Below, one piece after another: positions 1 through 9,885 of a DNA stretch of 64,000 nt (position 1 is its first letter; every line of letters begins with the position of its first letter). Position numbers and translations under genes: made by a program. Location: assembly GCF_009996735.1 (NCBI RefSeq), contig NZ_JAACYI010000006.1, positions 104,477 through 168,476 of the forward strand, read 5' to 3'. The notes below the pieces were generated by a model. That model searched no databases. It had not been told where the DNA came from and was given only the letters and a program-made list of their open reading frames with translations. This DNA is from Cellulomonas sp. APG4. GTDB lineage: Bacteria > Actinomycetota > Actinomycetes > Actinomycetales > Cellulomonadaceae.

Positions 1-750
1 GTCGACCGTGACGCGACCGCGCTCCGCCCCGGCCGAGCCGTGCAGGCCCGAGAACTCCGTGGCCACGGGGCGCTCGTGGACGAACGTCTCGAGCATGCCG
101 CTGACCCCCGTGACCACCTCGCCGGTGATGAACTGCGTGAGGTCGACGACGTGCGCCGCGATGTCGCCCAGTGCCCCGGACCCGGCCTTGGCGCGGTCGA
201 GCCGCCACGAGAGCGGCGCGGCCGGGTCGGCGAGCCAGTCCTGCAGGTACTGCGCGCGCACCTGGCGCACCGCCCCGATGCGGCCCTCGGCGACGAGCTC
301 GCGGGCGAGCGCGACGGCCGGCACCCGCCGGTAGGTGAAGCCGACCATCGCGCGCACCCCGCGCGCGCTCGCCGCCTCGGCCGCGGCGGTCATCGCCTCG
401 GCCTCGGCCACCGAGTTGGCGAGCGGCTTCTCGCACAGCACGTGCTTGCCGGCCTCGAGCGCGGCGACCGCCATCTCCGCGTGCGTGTCACCGGGGGTGC
501 AGATGTCCACGAGGTCGACGTCGTCCCGCTCGATCAGCCGCCGCCAGTCGGTCTCGGCATCGTGCCAGCCGAGCCGCCGCGCCGCGGCGTCGACCGCGTC
601 ACGGCTGCGGCCCGCGACCACGGTCATCTCCGGACGCAGGGGCAGGTCGAAGAACCGCGGGGCGACGCGCCACGCCTGCGAGTGCGCCGCGCCCATGAAG
701 GCGTAACCGATCATCCCGATCCCCAGGCGGGGAACGTCCTCGTGCGTCAT
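1..750 (-). CDS. Gfo/Idh/MocA-family NAD(P)-dependent oxidoreductase (3' end cut by window edge)
   Basis: Sugar/polyol-type dehydrogenase. Only the first 250 codons are inside the window; the family is usually 330-400 residues. The N-terminal Rossmann fold shows GIGMIGYAFMG at residues 10-20 and the family's catalytic EKP motif at 107-109. A later GDIAAHVVDL stretch matches the conserved Asp/His part of the substrate pocket. The ATG at 750 follows a GAGAGGA ribosome site about 8 bases upstream. It is the last gene of an operon reading ATPase, permease, binding protein, dehydrogenase. I infer that it oxidises the sugar or cyclitol imported by that transporter; the exact substrate cannot be read from sequence. 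Confidence 0.9.
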   Translation of the reverse strand, partial: MTHEDVPRLGIGMIGYAFMGAAHSQAWRVAPRFFDLPLRPEMTVVAGRSRDAVDAAARRLGWHDAETDWRRLIERDDVDLVDICTPGDTHAEMAVAALEAGKHVLCEKPLANSVAEAEAMTAAAEAASARGVRAMVGFTYRRVPAVALARELVAEGRIGAVRQVRAQYLQDWLADPAAPLSWRLDRAKAGSGALGDIAAHVVDLTQFITGEVVTGVSGMLETFVHERPVATEFSGLHGSAGAERGRVTVD

Positions 751-777
751 GGACGCCGTCCTCTCGTCTCGTCCGGT

Positions 778-807
778 GCGCGCCCGCGGCCCGTGCCGCG
801 GGCGCGC
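778..807 (-). promoter_or_regulatory. Intercistronic hairpin between binding protein and dehydrogenase genes
   Basis: A perfect 12-bp GC-rich inverted repeat (778-789 with 796-807, 6-base loop) lies between the stop of the binding-protein gene (824) and the dehydrogenase start (750). No T-run follows. Such hairpins downstream of periplasmic-binding-protein genes often stabilise the upstream transcript or partly terminate, giving more binding protein than downstream enzyme. That role is inferred. Confidence 0.55.
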
Positions 808-823
808 CCTCCCTGCGGCAGGT

Positions 824-1879
824 TCAGGACTCGAAGGCCGTCGGCAGGTACTCCTCGACGTTCTCCTTGGTGACCACGGGCGCGTAGAGCTGGACGGTGC
901 GGGGCACCTCGACCTCGACCAGGTCGCTGAGCGCCTTGCCCTGGACGATCAGGCGCGCGAGCCGGATGCCGTCCGCCGCCTGCGTGGACGGGTAGATGAC
1001 GGTCGCCTTGAGCACGGAGTCGTCGGCCTGGATGGCGCGCATGACGTTCGCCGAGCCGGCGCCGCCGACCATGAGGAACTCGTCGCGACCGGCCTCGTCG
1101 ATCGCTGCGAGCACACCGACGCCCTGGTCGTCGTCGTGGTTCCAGAGCGCGTCGATCTGCGGCGCGGCCTGCAGCAGGTTGGCCGCGGCGGACTGACCAC
1201 CCTGGACCGTGAAGTCGGCTGCGACACGGTTGTCGACGTCGAGCCCGCAGTCCGCGAGCGCGTCGGCGAAGCCCTGGCTGCGGTCCTGGGTGAGCGGCAG
1301 CGAGTCGATGCCGGCGATCTCGGCGACGACCGCGTCGGGGTTGTCGCCGACCTGCTCGCAGATGTACGTCCCCGCGCTCACGCCCATGCCGTAGTTGTCG
1401 CCGAGCACCGTGGTGCGGGCCGCGAACGGGCTCGCGAACTCGCGGTCGACGTTGACGACGGCGATCCCGGCCTCCATCGCCTCCGTCGCGACCTCGGTCA
1501 GCGCGGCGCCGTCGAACGGCAGGAGCACGATGGCGTCGACGCCGTCGTTGATGAAGGTCTCGACCTGGCTGATCTGGAGGTTGACGTCGTTGGTCGCCTC
1601 CGCGACCACCAGCTCGACGTCGTCGTACTTCGCGGCCTCGTCGAGGGCGGCCCGGGTGATCGCACCCATCCAGCCGTGGTCGGCGGCCGGCGCCGAGAAG
1701 CCGATGGTGACCGTCTCGCCCGTCTCGTCGTTGTTCGAGGTCGCGCCCTGGGCGGTGTCGCCGCCGTCCTCCTCGTCCTGCGGCTCGGGCGTGTTGGACG
1801 TGCATCCGGCGAGCAGGACGGCGGACGCGGCGAGTGCTCCGGTGGTGAGCATCCAGCGGCGGCGCAGGTGTGCGGACAT
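824..1879 (-). CDS. Sugar ABC transporter substrate-binding lipoprotein (RbsB-like)
   Basis: Extracytoplasmic solute receptor of the ribose/galactose/inositol class (periplasmic-binding-protein-like I fold), 351 residues. The N-terminus has basic residues (RRRW), a hydrophobic segment and a lipobox LAGC with Cys26, so the mature protein is a membrane-anchored lipoprotein. A Ser/Thr/Asp/Glu-rich linker follows, then IGFSAPAADHGWMGAI, typical of the first strand and ligand loop in this family. The ATG at 1879 has a strong AAGGAGGA ribosome site. It lies downstream of the permease gene in the same operon. The ligand is probably a monosaccharide or cyclitol. Confidence 0.92.
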   Translation of the reverse strand: MSAHLRRRWMLTTGALAASAVLLAGCTSNTPEPQDEEDGGDTAQGATSNNDETGETVTIGFSAPAADHGWMGAITRAALDEAAKYDDVELVVAEATNDVNLQISQVETFINDGVDAIVLLPFDGAALTEVATEAMEAGIAVVNVDREFASPFAARTTVLGDNYGMGVSAGTYICEQVGDNPDAVVAEIAGIDSLPLTQDRSQGFADALADCGLDVDNRVAADFTVQGGQSAAANLLQAAPQIDALWNHDDDQGVGVLAAIDEAGRDEFLMVGGAGSANVMRAIQADDSVLKATVIYPSTQAADGIRLARLIVQGKALSDLVEVEVPRTVQLYAPVVTKENVEEYLPTAFES

Positions 1880-1907
1880 GACTTCCTCCTTGAAGTGACG
1901 GACGGCA

Positions 1908-1958
1908 GTGCTGCGGAAGGGTGCGTGCTGCGGGTGGGCGTGTGCTGCGGATGGGGTC
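1908..1958. repeat. Three 17-bp tandem repeats in the permease/binding-protein gap
   Basis: The 9-mer gtgctgcgg recurs at 1908, 1925 and 1942, exactly 17 bp apart, in units that differ only in their second half. The array fills most of the short gap between the permease stop (1957) and the binding-protein start (1879). On the transcribed strand it reads CCGCAGCAC. It may be a simple duplication or a protein-binding array; no function is established. Confidence 0.6.
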
Positions 1959-3051
1959 AGGTGGACCGGTGGCGCGCGGCGAAGCGCTGCTGCAGCAGCA
2001 CGGCGACGACGATGATCGCCCCCTTGGCGACCGACTGCGCCGAGATCGAGAGGTTGTTCTGGGTGAACACGTTGGCCAGCGTCGCGAAGATCACGGCCCC
2101 GATGACGGTGCCGACGATCGTGCCGCGCCCGCCCGCGAGGAGCGTGCCGCCGATGACGACGATCGCGATCGCCTCGAGCTCGTAGAGCTGGCCGTTCGTG
2201 GAGGAGCCGGCCGTGGTGCGCGCGAGCATCATGACGCCCGCGATCCCCGCCGTCAGGCCCGAGAGGGCGTACAGCCACATCGTGTGACGCCGCACGTCGA
2301 TGCCGGCGAGCCTGGCGGCCTCGGGATTGCCGCCCACGGCGAGCGTCCGGCGGCCGAACGTCGTCCGGTTGAAGACCACCCAGGCGGCGACGGCGACCAC
2401 GACGAAGATCCACACGAGCACCGAGACCCCCAGGACGTCCGCCCGGAAGACGTCGAGGAACGCCGGGACGTCCACGATCTGCGTGCGACGGTTGGCGATC
2501 ACCTCGGCCAGGCCACGGGCGGCGACGAGCATCGCCAAGGTCGCGATGAACGCCACGACCTTGCCGTAGGCGATCAGCACCCCGTTGACGAGCCCGGCGA
2601 CCACCCCGACGGCGAGCGCGGTGAAGACGATGACCGCCCAGTGGGTCTCGCGCGCCATCGTCTGGGTCGCGAGCGTGCTGGCCCACACCGTCGACAGACC
2701 CAGCACGGAGCCGACCGAGAGGTCGATGCCGCCCCCGGTGATGACGAAGGTCATGCCGATCGCGAGCACCCCGTAGATGGCCGCGAGCCGCAGGATCGTC
2801 ATGAGGTTGTCGACGCTCGCGAAGCGCTCCCCCGCGGTCGCGACACCGACCGCGCAGATGAGGAGCAGGGCGACGACGAGGCCGAGGTTGCGCCCCGCGC
2901 CGCCCGCGACCAGCCGCCGCCACGCGCCCGACGGCGAGGGGCCGTGGCTCGCGGTGGCGGTCGGGCCCGTGCGCTGCATGCGGACCGGGTCGTCCGGGTC
3001 GGGCGGGATGCTGCCGGCCGTCGCGAGGCCGGGCGGGGTCTGCTCGCTCAC
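1957..3051 (-). CDS. Sugar ABC transporter permease (RbsC-like)
   Basis: Membrane component of a ribose-type importer (BPD_transp_2 family), 364 residues, near the usual 320-350 plus a Pro/Gly-rich N-terminal cytoplasmic extension of about 45 residues. Roughly eight to ten hydrophobic segments are visible. Family landmarks include GMTFVITGGGIDLSVGS, the coupling-helix region FGRRTLAVGGNPEAARLAGI, and AIAIVVIGGTLLAGGRG. The GTG start at 3051 overlaps the ATPase stop by four bases (GTGA) with a GGAAGG site before it, so translation is probably coupled. It forms the channel with the ATPase upstream and the lipoprotein receptor downstream. Confidence 0.92.
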   Translation of the reverse strand: MSEQTPPGLATAGSIPPDPDDPVRMQRTGPTATASHGPSPSGAWRRLVAGGAGRNLGLVVALLLICAVGVATAGERFASVDNLMTILRLAAIYGVLAIGMTFVITGGGIDLSVGSVLGLSTVWASTLATQTMARETHWAVIVFTALAVGVVAGLVNGVLIAYGKVVAFIATLAMLVAARGLAEVIANRRTQIVDVPAFLDVFRADVLGVSVLVWIFVVVAVAAWVVFNRTTFGRRTLAVGGNPEAARLAGIDVRRHTMWLYALSGLTAGIAGVMMLARTTAGSSTNGQLYELEAIAIVVIGGTLLAGGRGTIVGTVIGAVIFATLANVFTQNNLSISAQSVAKGAIIVVAVLLQQRFAARHRST

Positions 3052-4568
3052 GCGACACTTCCTTCCATCACGAGGTCGAGGACCCCGTGCTCGTCGATCC
3101 GGTCGGACGGGCCCGCGTGCACCACGCGGCCCTCGGAGATCACCAGGACGCGGTCGGCGAGGCCCAGCACCTCGTCGATCTCGCTCGAGACGACGACGAT
3201 CGCGGCGCCGCGTGCGGCGAGGTCGCGGATCAGGCCGTAGATCTCGGCGCGCGCACCCACGTCCACGCCGCGGGTCGGCTCGTCGAGCAGCAGCACGCGG
3301 CAGCCGTGCACGAGCCAGCGCGCGAGCATCGCCTTCTGCTGGTTGCCTCCCGACAGCGTCCGGGCGTCGCGGTCGGGGTCGTCGGGGCGCAGGTCGAGCG
3401 CCGTGATCTGCTCGCGGGCGGCGGCGCGCTCGGCGCGCTCGTCGAGGAAGCCGGCCGAGGCGAACCGCCCGAAGCTCGACAGCGTGATGTTGCGGTAGAC
3501 GGGTTCGCCGAGGAGCAGCCCCTGGCTCTTGCGCTCCTCGGGCGCCAGCCCGATCCCGGCCCGCACGGCCGCGCCGACCGAGCCGGGACGCAGCCGGCGA
3601 CCCGCGACGGTGACGCGGCCGGCGGTCGCGCGTCGGGCCCCGTAGACGGTCTCGAGGATCTCGGAGCGTCCGGCCCCGACGAGCCCGGCCAGGCCGACGA
3701 CCTCACCTGCGCGGACGGTGAACGAGACGTCGTCGAACACGCCGCGCAACCCCAGCCCCTCGACCGCGAGCAGCTCCTCCGCGTCGCGGTCGACCGCGGC
3801 GCGCTCCGGGAACGAGCCCTCGACCGTGCGGCCCGTCATGAGCCGGATGAGGTCGGCCGTCGGCGTGTCGCCGACCAGGAGGTTGGCCCCGACCGTGCGC
3901 CCGTCCTTGAGGACGGTGATCCGGTCGCCGACCTGGCGGATCTCCTCGAGACGGTGGGAGATGTAGACCACCGCGACCCCGTCGGCGGTGAGCTGGCGGA
4001 CGACCCGGAAGAGGTTCGCGACCTCCTCGGAGTCGAGGACGGCGGACGGCTCGTCCATGACGATCAGACGGGCGTCGTGCGAGAGTGCCCGCGCCATGCT
4101 GACGATCTGCTGGCCGGCGGCCGAGAGCTGTCCGACCTCGCGCGTCGGCGAGATGTCCCCGTGTCCCAGGCGGGCGAGGATCGCCTGCGTCCTGCGGTGG
4201 AGCTCGCGGCGGCGCGTCACGCCGGCGGTCGCGAGCTCGTGCCCGAGGAAGACGTTCTCGGCGACGGTGAGACCCGGCACCACGTCGAGCTCCTGGTACA
4301 TCGTGGCGACGCCCGCGCGGAGGGCCGCCACGGGCGACGTCGTCCGGAGCGGCTCGCCCTTCCACAGGATCGTCCCGGCGTCCGGCCGGTGCGCTCCCGC
4401 GAGCACCTTGATGAGCGTCGACTTGCCGGCGCCGTTCTGCCCGAGCAGGCAGTGCACCTCCCCCGGGAGGATCTCGAGGTCGACGCCGTCGAGGGCCTTC
4501 GCACCGGGGAAGTGCTTGACGATGCCGCGCATGTGAAGCAGCGGCTCGTGGTGGGCATCAGCGACCAT
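3048..4568 (-). CDS. Sugar ABC transporter ATP-binding protein, two-domain RbsA-like
   Basis: Tandem-domain ATPase of a ribose-type importer, 506 residues (family about 500). Domain 1 has Walker A GQNGAGKST (43-51), Walker B LIVMDEPSA and a variant signature LSAAGQQ. Domain 2 has the degenerate Walker A GLVGAGRSE usual in RbsA proteins, a canonical LSGGNQQK signature and Walker B VLLLDEPTRGVD. I chose ATG 4568: upstream codons in frame are not conserved, and TAGTTT lies 7 bases before it with TTGACG 16 bases further up. That suggests a leaderless message. It is the first gene of the importer operon, divergent from the ROK gene. Confidence 0.92.
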   Translation of the reverse strand: MVADAHHEPLLHMRGIVKHFPGAKALDGVDLEILPGEVHCLLGQNGAGKSTLIKVLAGAHRPDAGTILWKGEPLRTTSPVAALRAGVATMYQELDVVPGLTVAENVFLGHELATAGVTRRRELHRRTQAILARLGHGDISPTREVGQLSAAGQQIVSMARALSHDARLIVMDEPSAVLDSEEVANLFRVVRQLTADGVAVVYISHRLEEIRQVGDRITVLKDGRTVGANLLVGDTPTADLIRLMTGRTVEGSFPERAAVDRDAEELLAVEGLGLRGVFDDVSFTVRAGEVVGLAGLVGAGRSEILETVYGARRATAGRVTVAGRRLRPGSVGAAVRAGIGLAPEERKSQGLLLGEPVYRNITLSSFGRFASAGFLDERAERAAAREQITALDLRPDDPDRDARTLSGGNQQKAMLARWLVHGCRVLLLDEPTRGVDVGARAEIYGLIRDLAARGAAIVVVSSEIDEVLGLADRVLVISEGRVVHAGPSDRIDEHGVLDLVMEGSVA

Positions 4569-4575
4569 GCGGGCG

Positions 4576-4603
4576 AAACTACTCAGGTTCTGTCGAGCGT
4601 CAA
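4576..4603 (-). promoter_or_regulatory. Promoter of the sugar importer operon (-35 TTGACG, -10 TAGTTT)
   Basis: On the minus strand TTGACG (4603-4598) is followed after 16 bases by TAGTTT (4581-4576), then 7 bases to the ATG at 4568. The predicted transcript begins at or next to the start codon. The surrounding 4570-4660 is clearly more AT-rich than its neighbours and is the likely operator zone for the divergent ROK repressor. Confidence 0.7.
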
Positions 4604-4693
4604 GCAAAAGTTGCCAGGTATGAGACGCGTTATGGGAATGTGACCTGTCGAAGTGGCCCATCTTCTGCCTCGTCCTGTGCTTGACTGCGCGTC

Positions 4694-5875
4694 ATGGAGT
4701 CGCATGCCCGCACCGTCGCCCGGCCCACCGGGGTCGGCGAGATGTTCCAGCTCCTGCGCGACGGCAGGGCGCGCACGCGGGCCGAGCTCGCCCAGGTGAC
4801 GGGCCAGGCGCGCTCCACGATCGCCGCGCGCGTCGACCTCCTCCTCGCCTCCGGCCTCGTCGCCCCGGCGGGTGAGGCCAGCTCGACGGGCGGGCGCCCG
4901 CCCGCCACGTTCGCCTTCAACCCGAGCGCACGCGTGGTGCTCGCCGTCGACCTGGGCGCGACGCACGCGCGCCTCGCGGTCACCGACCTCGCCTCGACCG
5001 TGCTCGCCGAGCACCACGAGCCGATCGCGATCGCCGACGGTCCAGAACCCGTGCTCGACCACGTCGCGGCGGTGGGCCGTGCGCTCGTCGACCAGGCGGG
5101 CCGCTCGATGTCGGACCTTGTCAGCGTCGGGGTCGGGCTCCCTGGTCCCGTGGACCACGCCACGGGACGGCCCACGAACCCGCCGATCATGCCCGGGTGG
5201 GACGACGCAGACGTCCCCGGCCTGCTGCGCGAACTGCTCGGCGCACCCGTGCTCGTCGACAACGACGTCAATCTCATGGCCCTCGGCGAGCACAGCGCCG
5301 AGTTCCCGGACGTGGACCACCTGCTCTTCGTGAAGGTCGCGACCGGCATCGGTGCCGGGGTGATCAGCGACGGCGGGATCCGCCGGGGGGCGCAGGGCGC
5401 CGCGGGCGACCTCGGCCACATCGCCGTTCCCGACGGTCCCGACCTGCTGTGCCGGTGCGGCAACACCGGCTGCCTCGAGGCGGTCGCGAGCGGCAGGGCG
5501 GTCGCCACGCGACTCACCGAGCAGGGCGTCCCGGCGGCCACCAGCGCCGACGTCGTCGCGCTCGTGCGATCCGGCGACGTTCGTGCGGGACACGAGGTCC
5601 GCGAGGCGGGCCGCACCATCGGTGGCGTGCTCGCCGCGTGCGTGAGCATGCTCAACCCGTCGATGATCGTGATCGGCGGGAACCTCGCCGAGGCCGGCGA
5701 GCACCTGCTCGCGGGCATCCGCGAGGTCGTCTACCGCAGGTCGCTCCCGCTCGCGACCCAGCACCTGCGCATCGTCCAGAGCCGGACCCGGGGCCGCGCG
5801 GGCGTGCTCGGCGCGAGCTCCATGGCGGCCGAGCACGTGCTCTCGTCCACCGCGATCGACGCCCTCCTGTCCTGA
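4694..5875 (+). CDS. ROK-family transcriptional repressor
   Basis: 393-residue regulator: an N-terminal winged helix-turn-helix (about residues 12-65, with RAELAQVTGQARSTI as the recognition region) fused to a sugar-kinase-like ROK domain. The domain shows the phosphate-binding strand LAVDLGATHARLAV and the zinc motif CRCGNTGCLE at 253-262. LVDNDVN and GTGIGAG-like loops are also present. It is divergent from the importer operon across a 125-bp AT-rich gap, so it most likely represses that operon until the imported sugar or a phosphate of it binds. No clear ribosome site precedes the ATG. It could retain kinase activity, but the HTH argues for repression. Confidence 0.9.
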   Translation: MESHARTVARPTGVGEMFQLLRDGRARTRAELAQVTGQARSTIAARVDLLLASGLVAPAGEASSTGGRPPATFAFNPSARVVLAVDLGATHARLAVTDLASTVLAEHHEPIAIADGPEPVLDHVAAVGRALVDQAGRSMSDLVSVGVGLPGPVDHATGRPTNPPIMPGWDDADVPGLLRELLGAPVLVDNDVNLMALGEHSAEFPDVDHLLFVKVATGIGAGVISDGGIRRGAQGAAGDLGHIAVPDGPDLLCRCGNTGCLEAVASGRAVATRLTEQGVPAATSADVVALVRSGDVRAGHEVREAGRTIGGVLAACVSMLNPSMIVIGGNLAEAGEHLLAGIREVVYRRSLPLATQHLRIVQSRTRGRAGVLGASSMAAEHVLSSTAIDALLS

Positions 5876-5902
5876 GGTCCGGACTCAGCACCCGGCCGGG
5901 GC

Positions 5903-6814
5903 TCAGCGCTCCCGGTAGTGGTACGCGTCCACGGGGACGAACCCCATCTGGCGATAGAGCGCGACGGCGGCCCGGTTCGACTCCTCGACCTGCAGGAACG
6001 CGCGCCCTACACCCGCCGGGGCGCCCTCGAGGGCGACGCGGGTGAGTGCGCGCGCCACTCCCCTGCGCCGGGCGCGCCGCTCCACCGCCAGGCAGCTCAG
6101 AGCAAGCCAGCCGTGCGACGGCGCTGCACGGAGGACGCCGATGCGTCCGCCAGCGTCGTGGGCCGTCAGGTACCGGGCGGGCGCCCCCTCCAGGATGCGC
6201 CGCGCGAGGGTGGCGTCGGTGGTGGTGGTCGCCTTGACGCCGAGCCATGTCTCGAGCCACCCGTCGTCCGGGCGCTCGGACCACGCGACCCGCAACCCGT
6301 CGGCTCCGGTCGCGCGCGTGGAGGACACGCGCGACGGCACCATGCCGTCGGGCAGCGTGCCGCCGGACGGCGTGCGGGCGGACGGCGTGCGGGCGGACAG
6401 CGTGCGGTCGGACAGCGTGCGGTCGGACAGCGTGCCGCCGGGCAGCGCGCCTTCGCGCGACGTGCCGGCGAGCGGCGCAGCCATCACCACGGTCGGCGCC
6501 ACCGCGCGGTAGCCACGCTCGGCCAGGAGGCGGTCGAGGCCCGGGGCCGTGCGGGGGTCCAGGCGCACCACGCTCCGCGCACCGTGCTCGGCGTAGAGCG
6601 CCTCGACCTCGCCGAGCGTCCTGGCCACGGCCGCCGTCGCTGCGAGGTCGCCCAGGCGCGTCCGGTGCGCGGCGAGCGACGGCAAGGCACTGTTCGCCCT
6701 GCGGGTGAAGCCGCCCGACCGCCCCACGCGCCACCCGCCCACCTCGCTGACGTCGACGGGAGGCCACGTCGCGGTCTCGATGAGGGCTCCCGGCGCGGGA
6801 AGCTCCTCAGACAT
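5903..6814 (-). CDS. GNAT-family N-acetyltransferase, Rv0428c-like
   Basis: 303-residue protein. The N-terminal part has GGWRVGRSGGFTRRANS, a signature I associate with the actinobacterial Rv0428c-like family. The C-terminal GNAT core has the acetyl-CoA loop RRARRRGVARAL and ends with SNRAAVALYRQMGF. The two halves are joined by a low-complexity pentapeptide repeat (about residues 120-155) encoded by 15-bp tandem units. The ATG at 6814 overlaps the end of the next acetyltransferase gene by 8 bases, so the two are probably co-transcribed. The acyl acceptor is unknown. Confidence 0.82.
   Translation of the reverse strand: MSEELPAPGALIETATWPPVDVSEVGGWRVGRSGGFTRRANSALPSLAAHRTRLGDLAATAAVARTLGEVEALYAEHGARSVVRLDPRTAPGLDRLLAERGYRAVAPTVVMAAPLAGTSREGALPGGTLSDRTLSDRTLSARTPSARTPSGGTLPDGMVPSRVSSTRATGADGLRVAWSERPDDGWLETWLGVKATTTTDATLARRILEGAPARYLTAHDAGGRIGVLRAAPSHGWLALSCLAVERRARRRGVARALTRVALEGAPAGVGRAFLQVEESNRAAVALYRQMGFVPVDAYHYRER
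6353..6457. repeat. 15-bp tandem repeat inside an acetyltransferase gene
   Basis: Seven imperfect 15-bp units run head to tail (6353-6367 through 6443-6457). They keep the reading frame and encode alternating TLSDR, TLSAR, TPSAR and TPSGG pentapeptides. Units two/three and four/five are identical pairs, which suggests recent duplication. The array forms a flexible linker ahead of the acetyltransferase core. Confidence 0.85.
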
Positions 6815-7361
6815 CGCCGTGCGCACCGCCGACGGCTCCGTCGGCACCGTCGGCCTCCTCGCTCCCGGCCGGGCCATGGCCCGCGAGCGCAAGGGAGTAG
6901 ACACGCATCCGGTAGCCCTCGACCGACCAGTCACGCTCCGGCACCCGGACCATGCCGAGACGCTCGTAGATGCGGTGCGCGGTGCGCATCTCCTCGAGGC
7001 TCGACAGCACGAACGCCCGGGCTCCACGCTCACGCGCCGCGTCCACGGCGGCGACCACGAGCCGTTCGCCGACACCGCGCCCTCGCGCCAGGGGATCCAC
7101 GGCGAGCATCCGGATCTCGGCCTCGCCGTCGCGCGCGACCTCGGCCCACTCCGATCCGTGCCCGGTGAGCGTGACCGTGCCCACCACCGCACCCGACTCG
7201 ACCGCCACGAGCACCGTGGCCTCGTGGGCACGGCGCACGGCCGAACGCAGCTCGTCGACGTAGTCGTGGTCGGCCTCGATCAGACCGTCCGCGAGGTAGG
7301 CCTGCGCCGTCAGGTCGCCGACGCGCGCGAGCTCGTCCTCGTGGGCGGTACGGATCTGCAT
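6807..7361 (-). CDS. GNAT-family N-acetyltransferase
   Basis: 184-residue acetyltransferase. The core contains VVGTVTLTG (strand 4), then EAEIRMLAVDPLARGRGVGERL, which is the acetyl-CoA pyrophosphate-binding strand-loop-helix, and later AHRIYERLGM near the end. An Ala/Gly/Asp-rich tail of about 25 residues follows. The ATG at 7361 has a CGAGGAGT ribosome site. It lies just upstream of, and overlaps, the Rv0428c-like acetyltransferase. The substrate (protein, amino acid or small amine) cannot be predicted. Confidence 0.85.
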   Translation of the reverse strand: MQIRTAHEDELARVGDLTAQAYLADGLIEADHDYVDELRSAVRRAHEATVLVAVESGAVVGTVTLTGHGSEWAEVARDGEAEIRMLAVDPLARGRGVGERLVVAAVDAARERGARAFVLSSLEEMRTAHRIYERLGMVRVPERDWSVEGYRMRVYSLALAGHGPAGSEEADGADGAVGGAHGDV

Positions 7362-7397
7362 GGGACTCCTCGGTTCCGGGGGGGCGCGAGGCCCCGG

Positions 7398-9872
<2,475 letters not shown>

Positions 9873-9873
9873 C

Positions 9874-9879
9874 TAGGGT
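9874..9879 (+). promoter_or_regulatory. -10 box TAGGGT for the S9 peptidase gene, leaderless arrangement
   Basis: TAGGGT ends 6 bases before GTG 9886, with no ribosome-binding sequence between. This places the predicted transcription start at the start codon. Confidence 0.55.
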
Positions 9880-9885
9880 GTGCCC

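Noticed and set aside
3048..4661. Importer ATPase starting at 4661
   Set aside because: The extra 31 residues would include the promoter boxes and are not like any ABC ATPase N-terminus.
6353..6457. Short repeats as a CRISPR array
   Set aside because: The units are contiguous 15-mers without spacers and keep the reading frame; none of the other repeats has repeat-spacer structure, and no cas gene is present.
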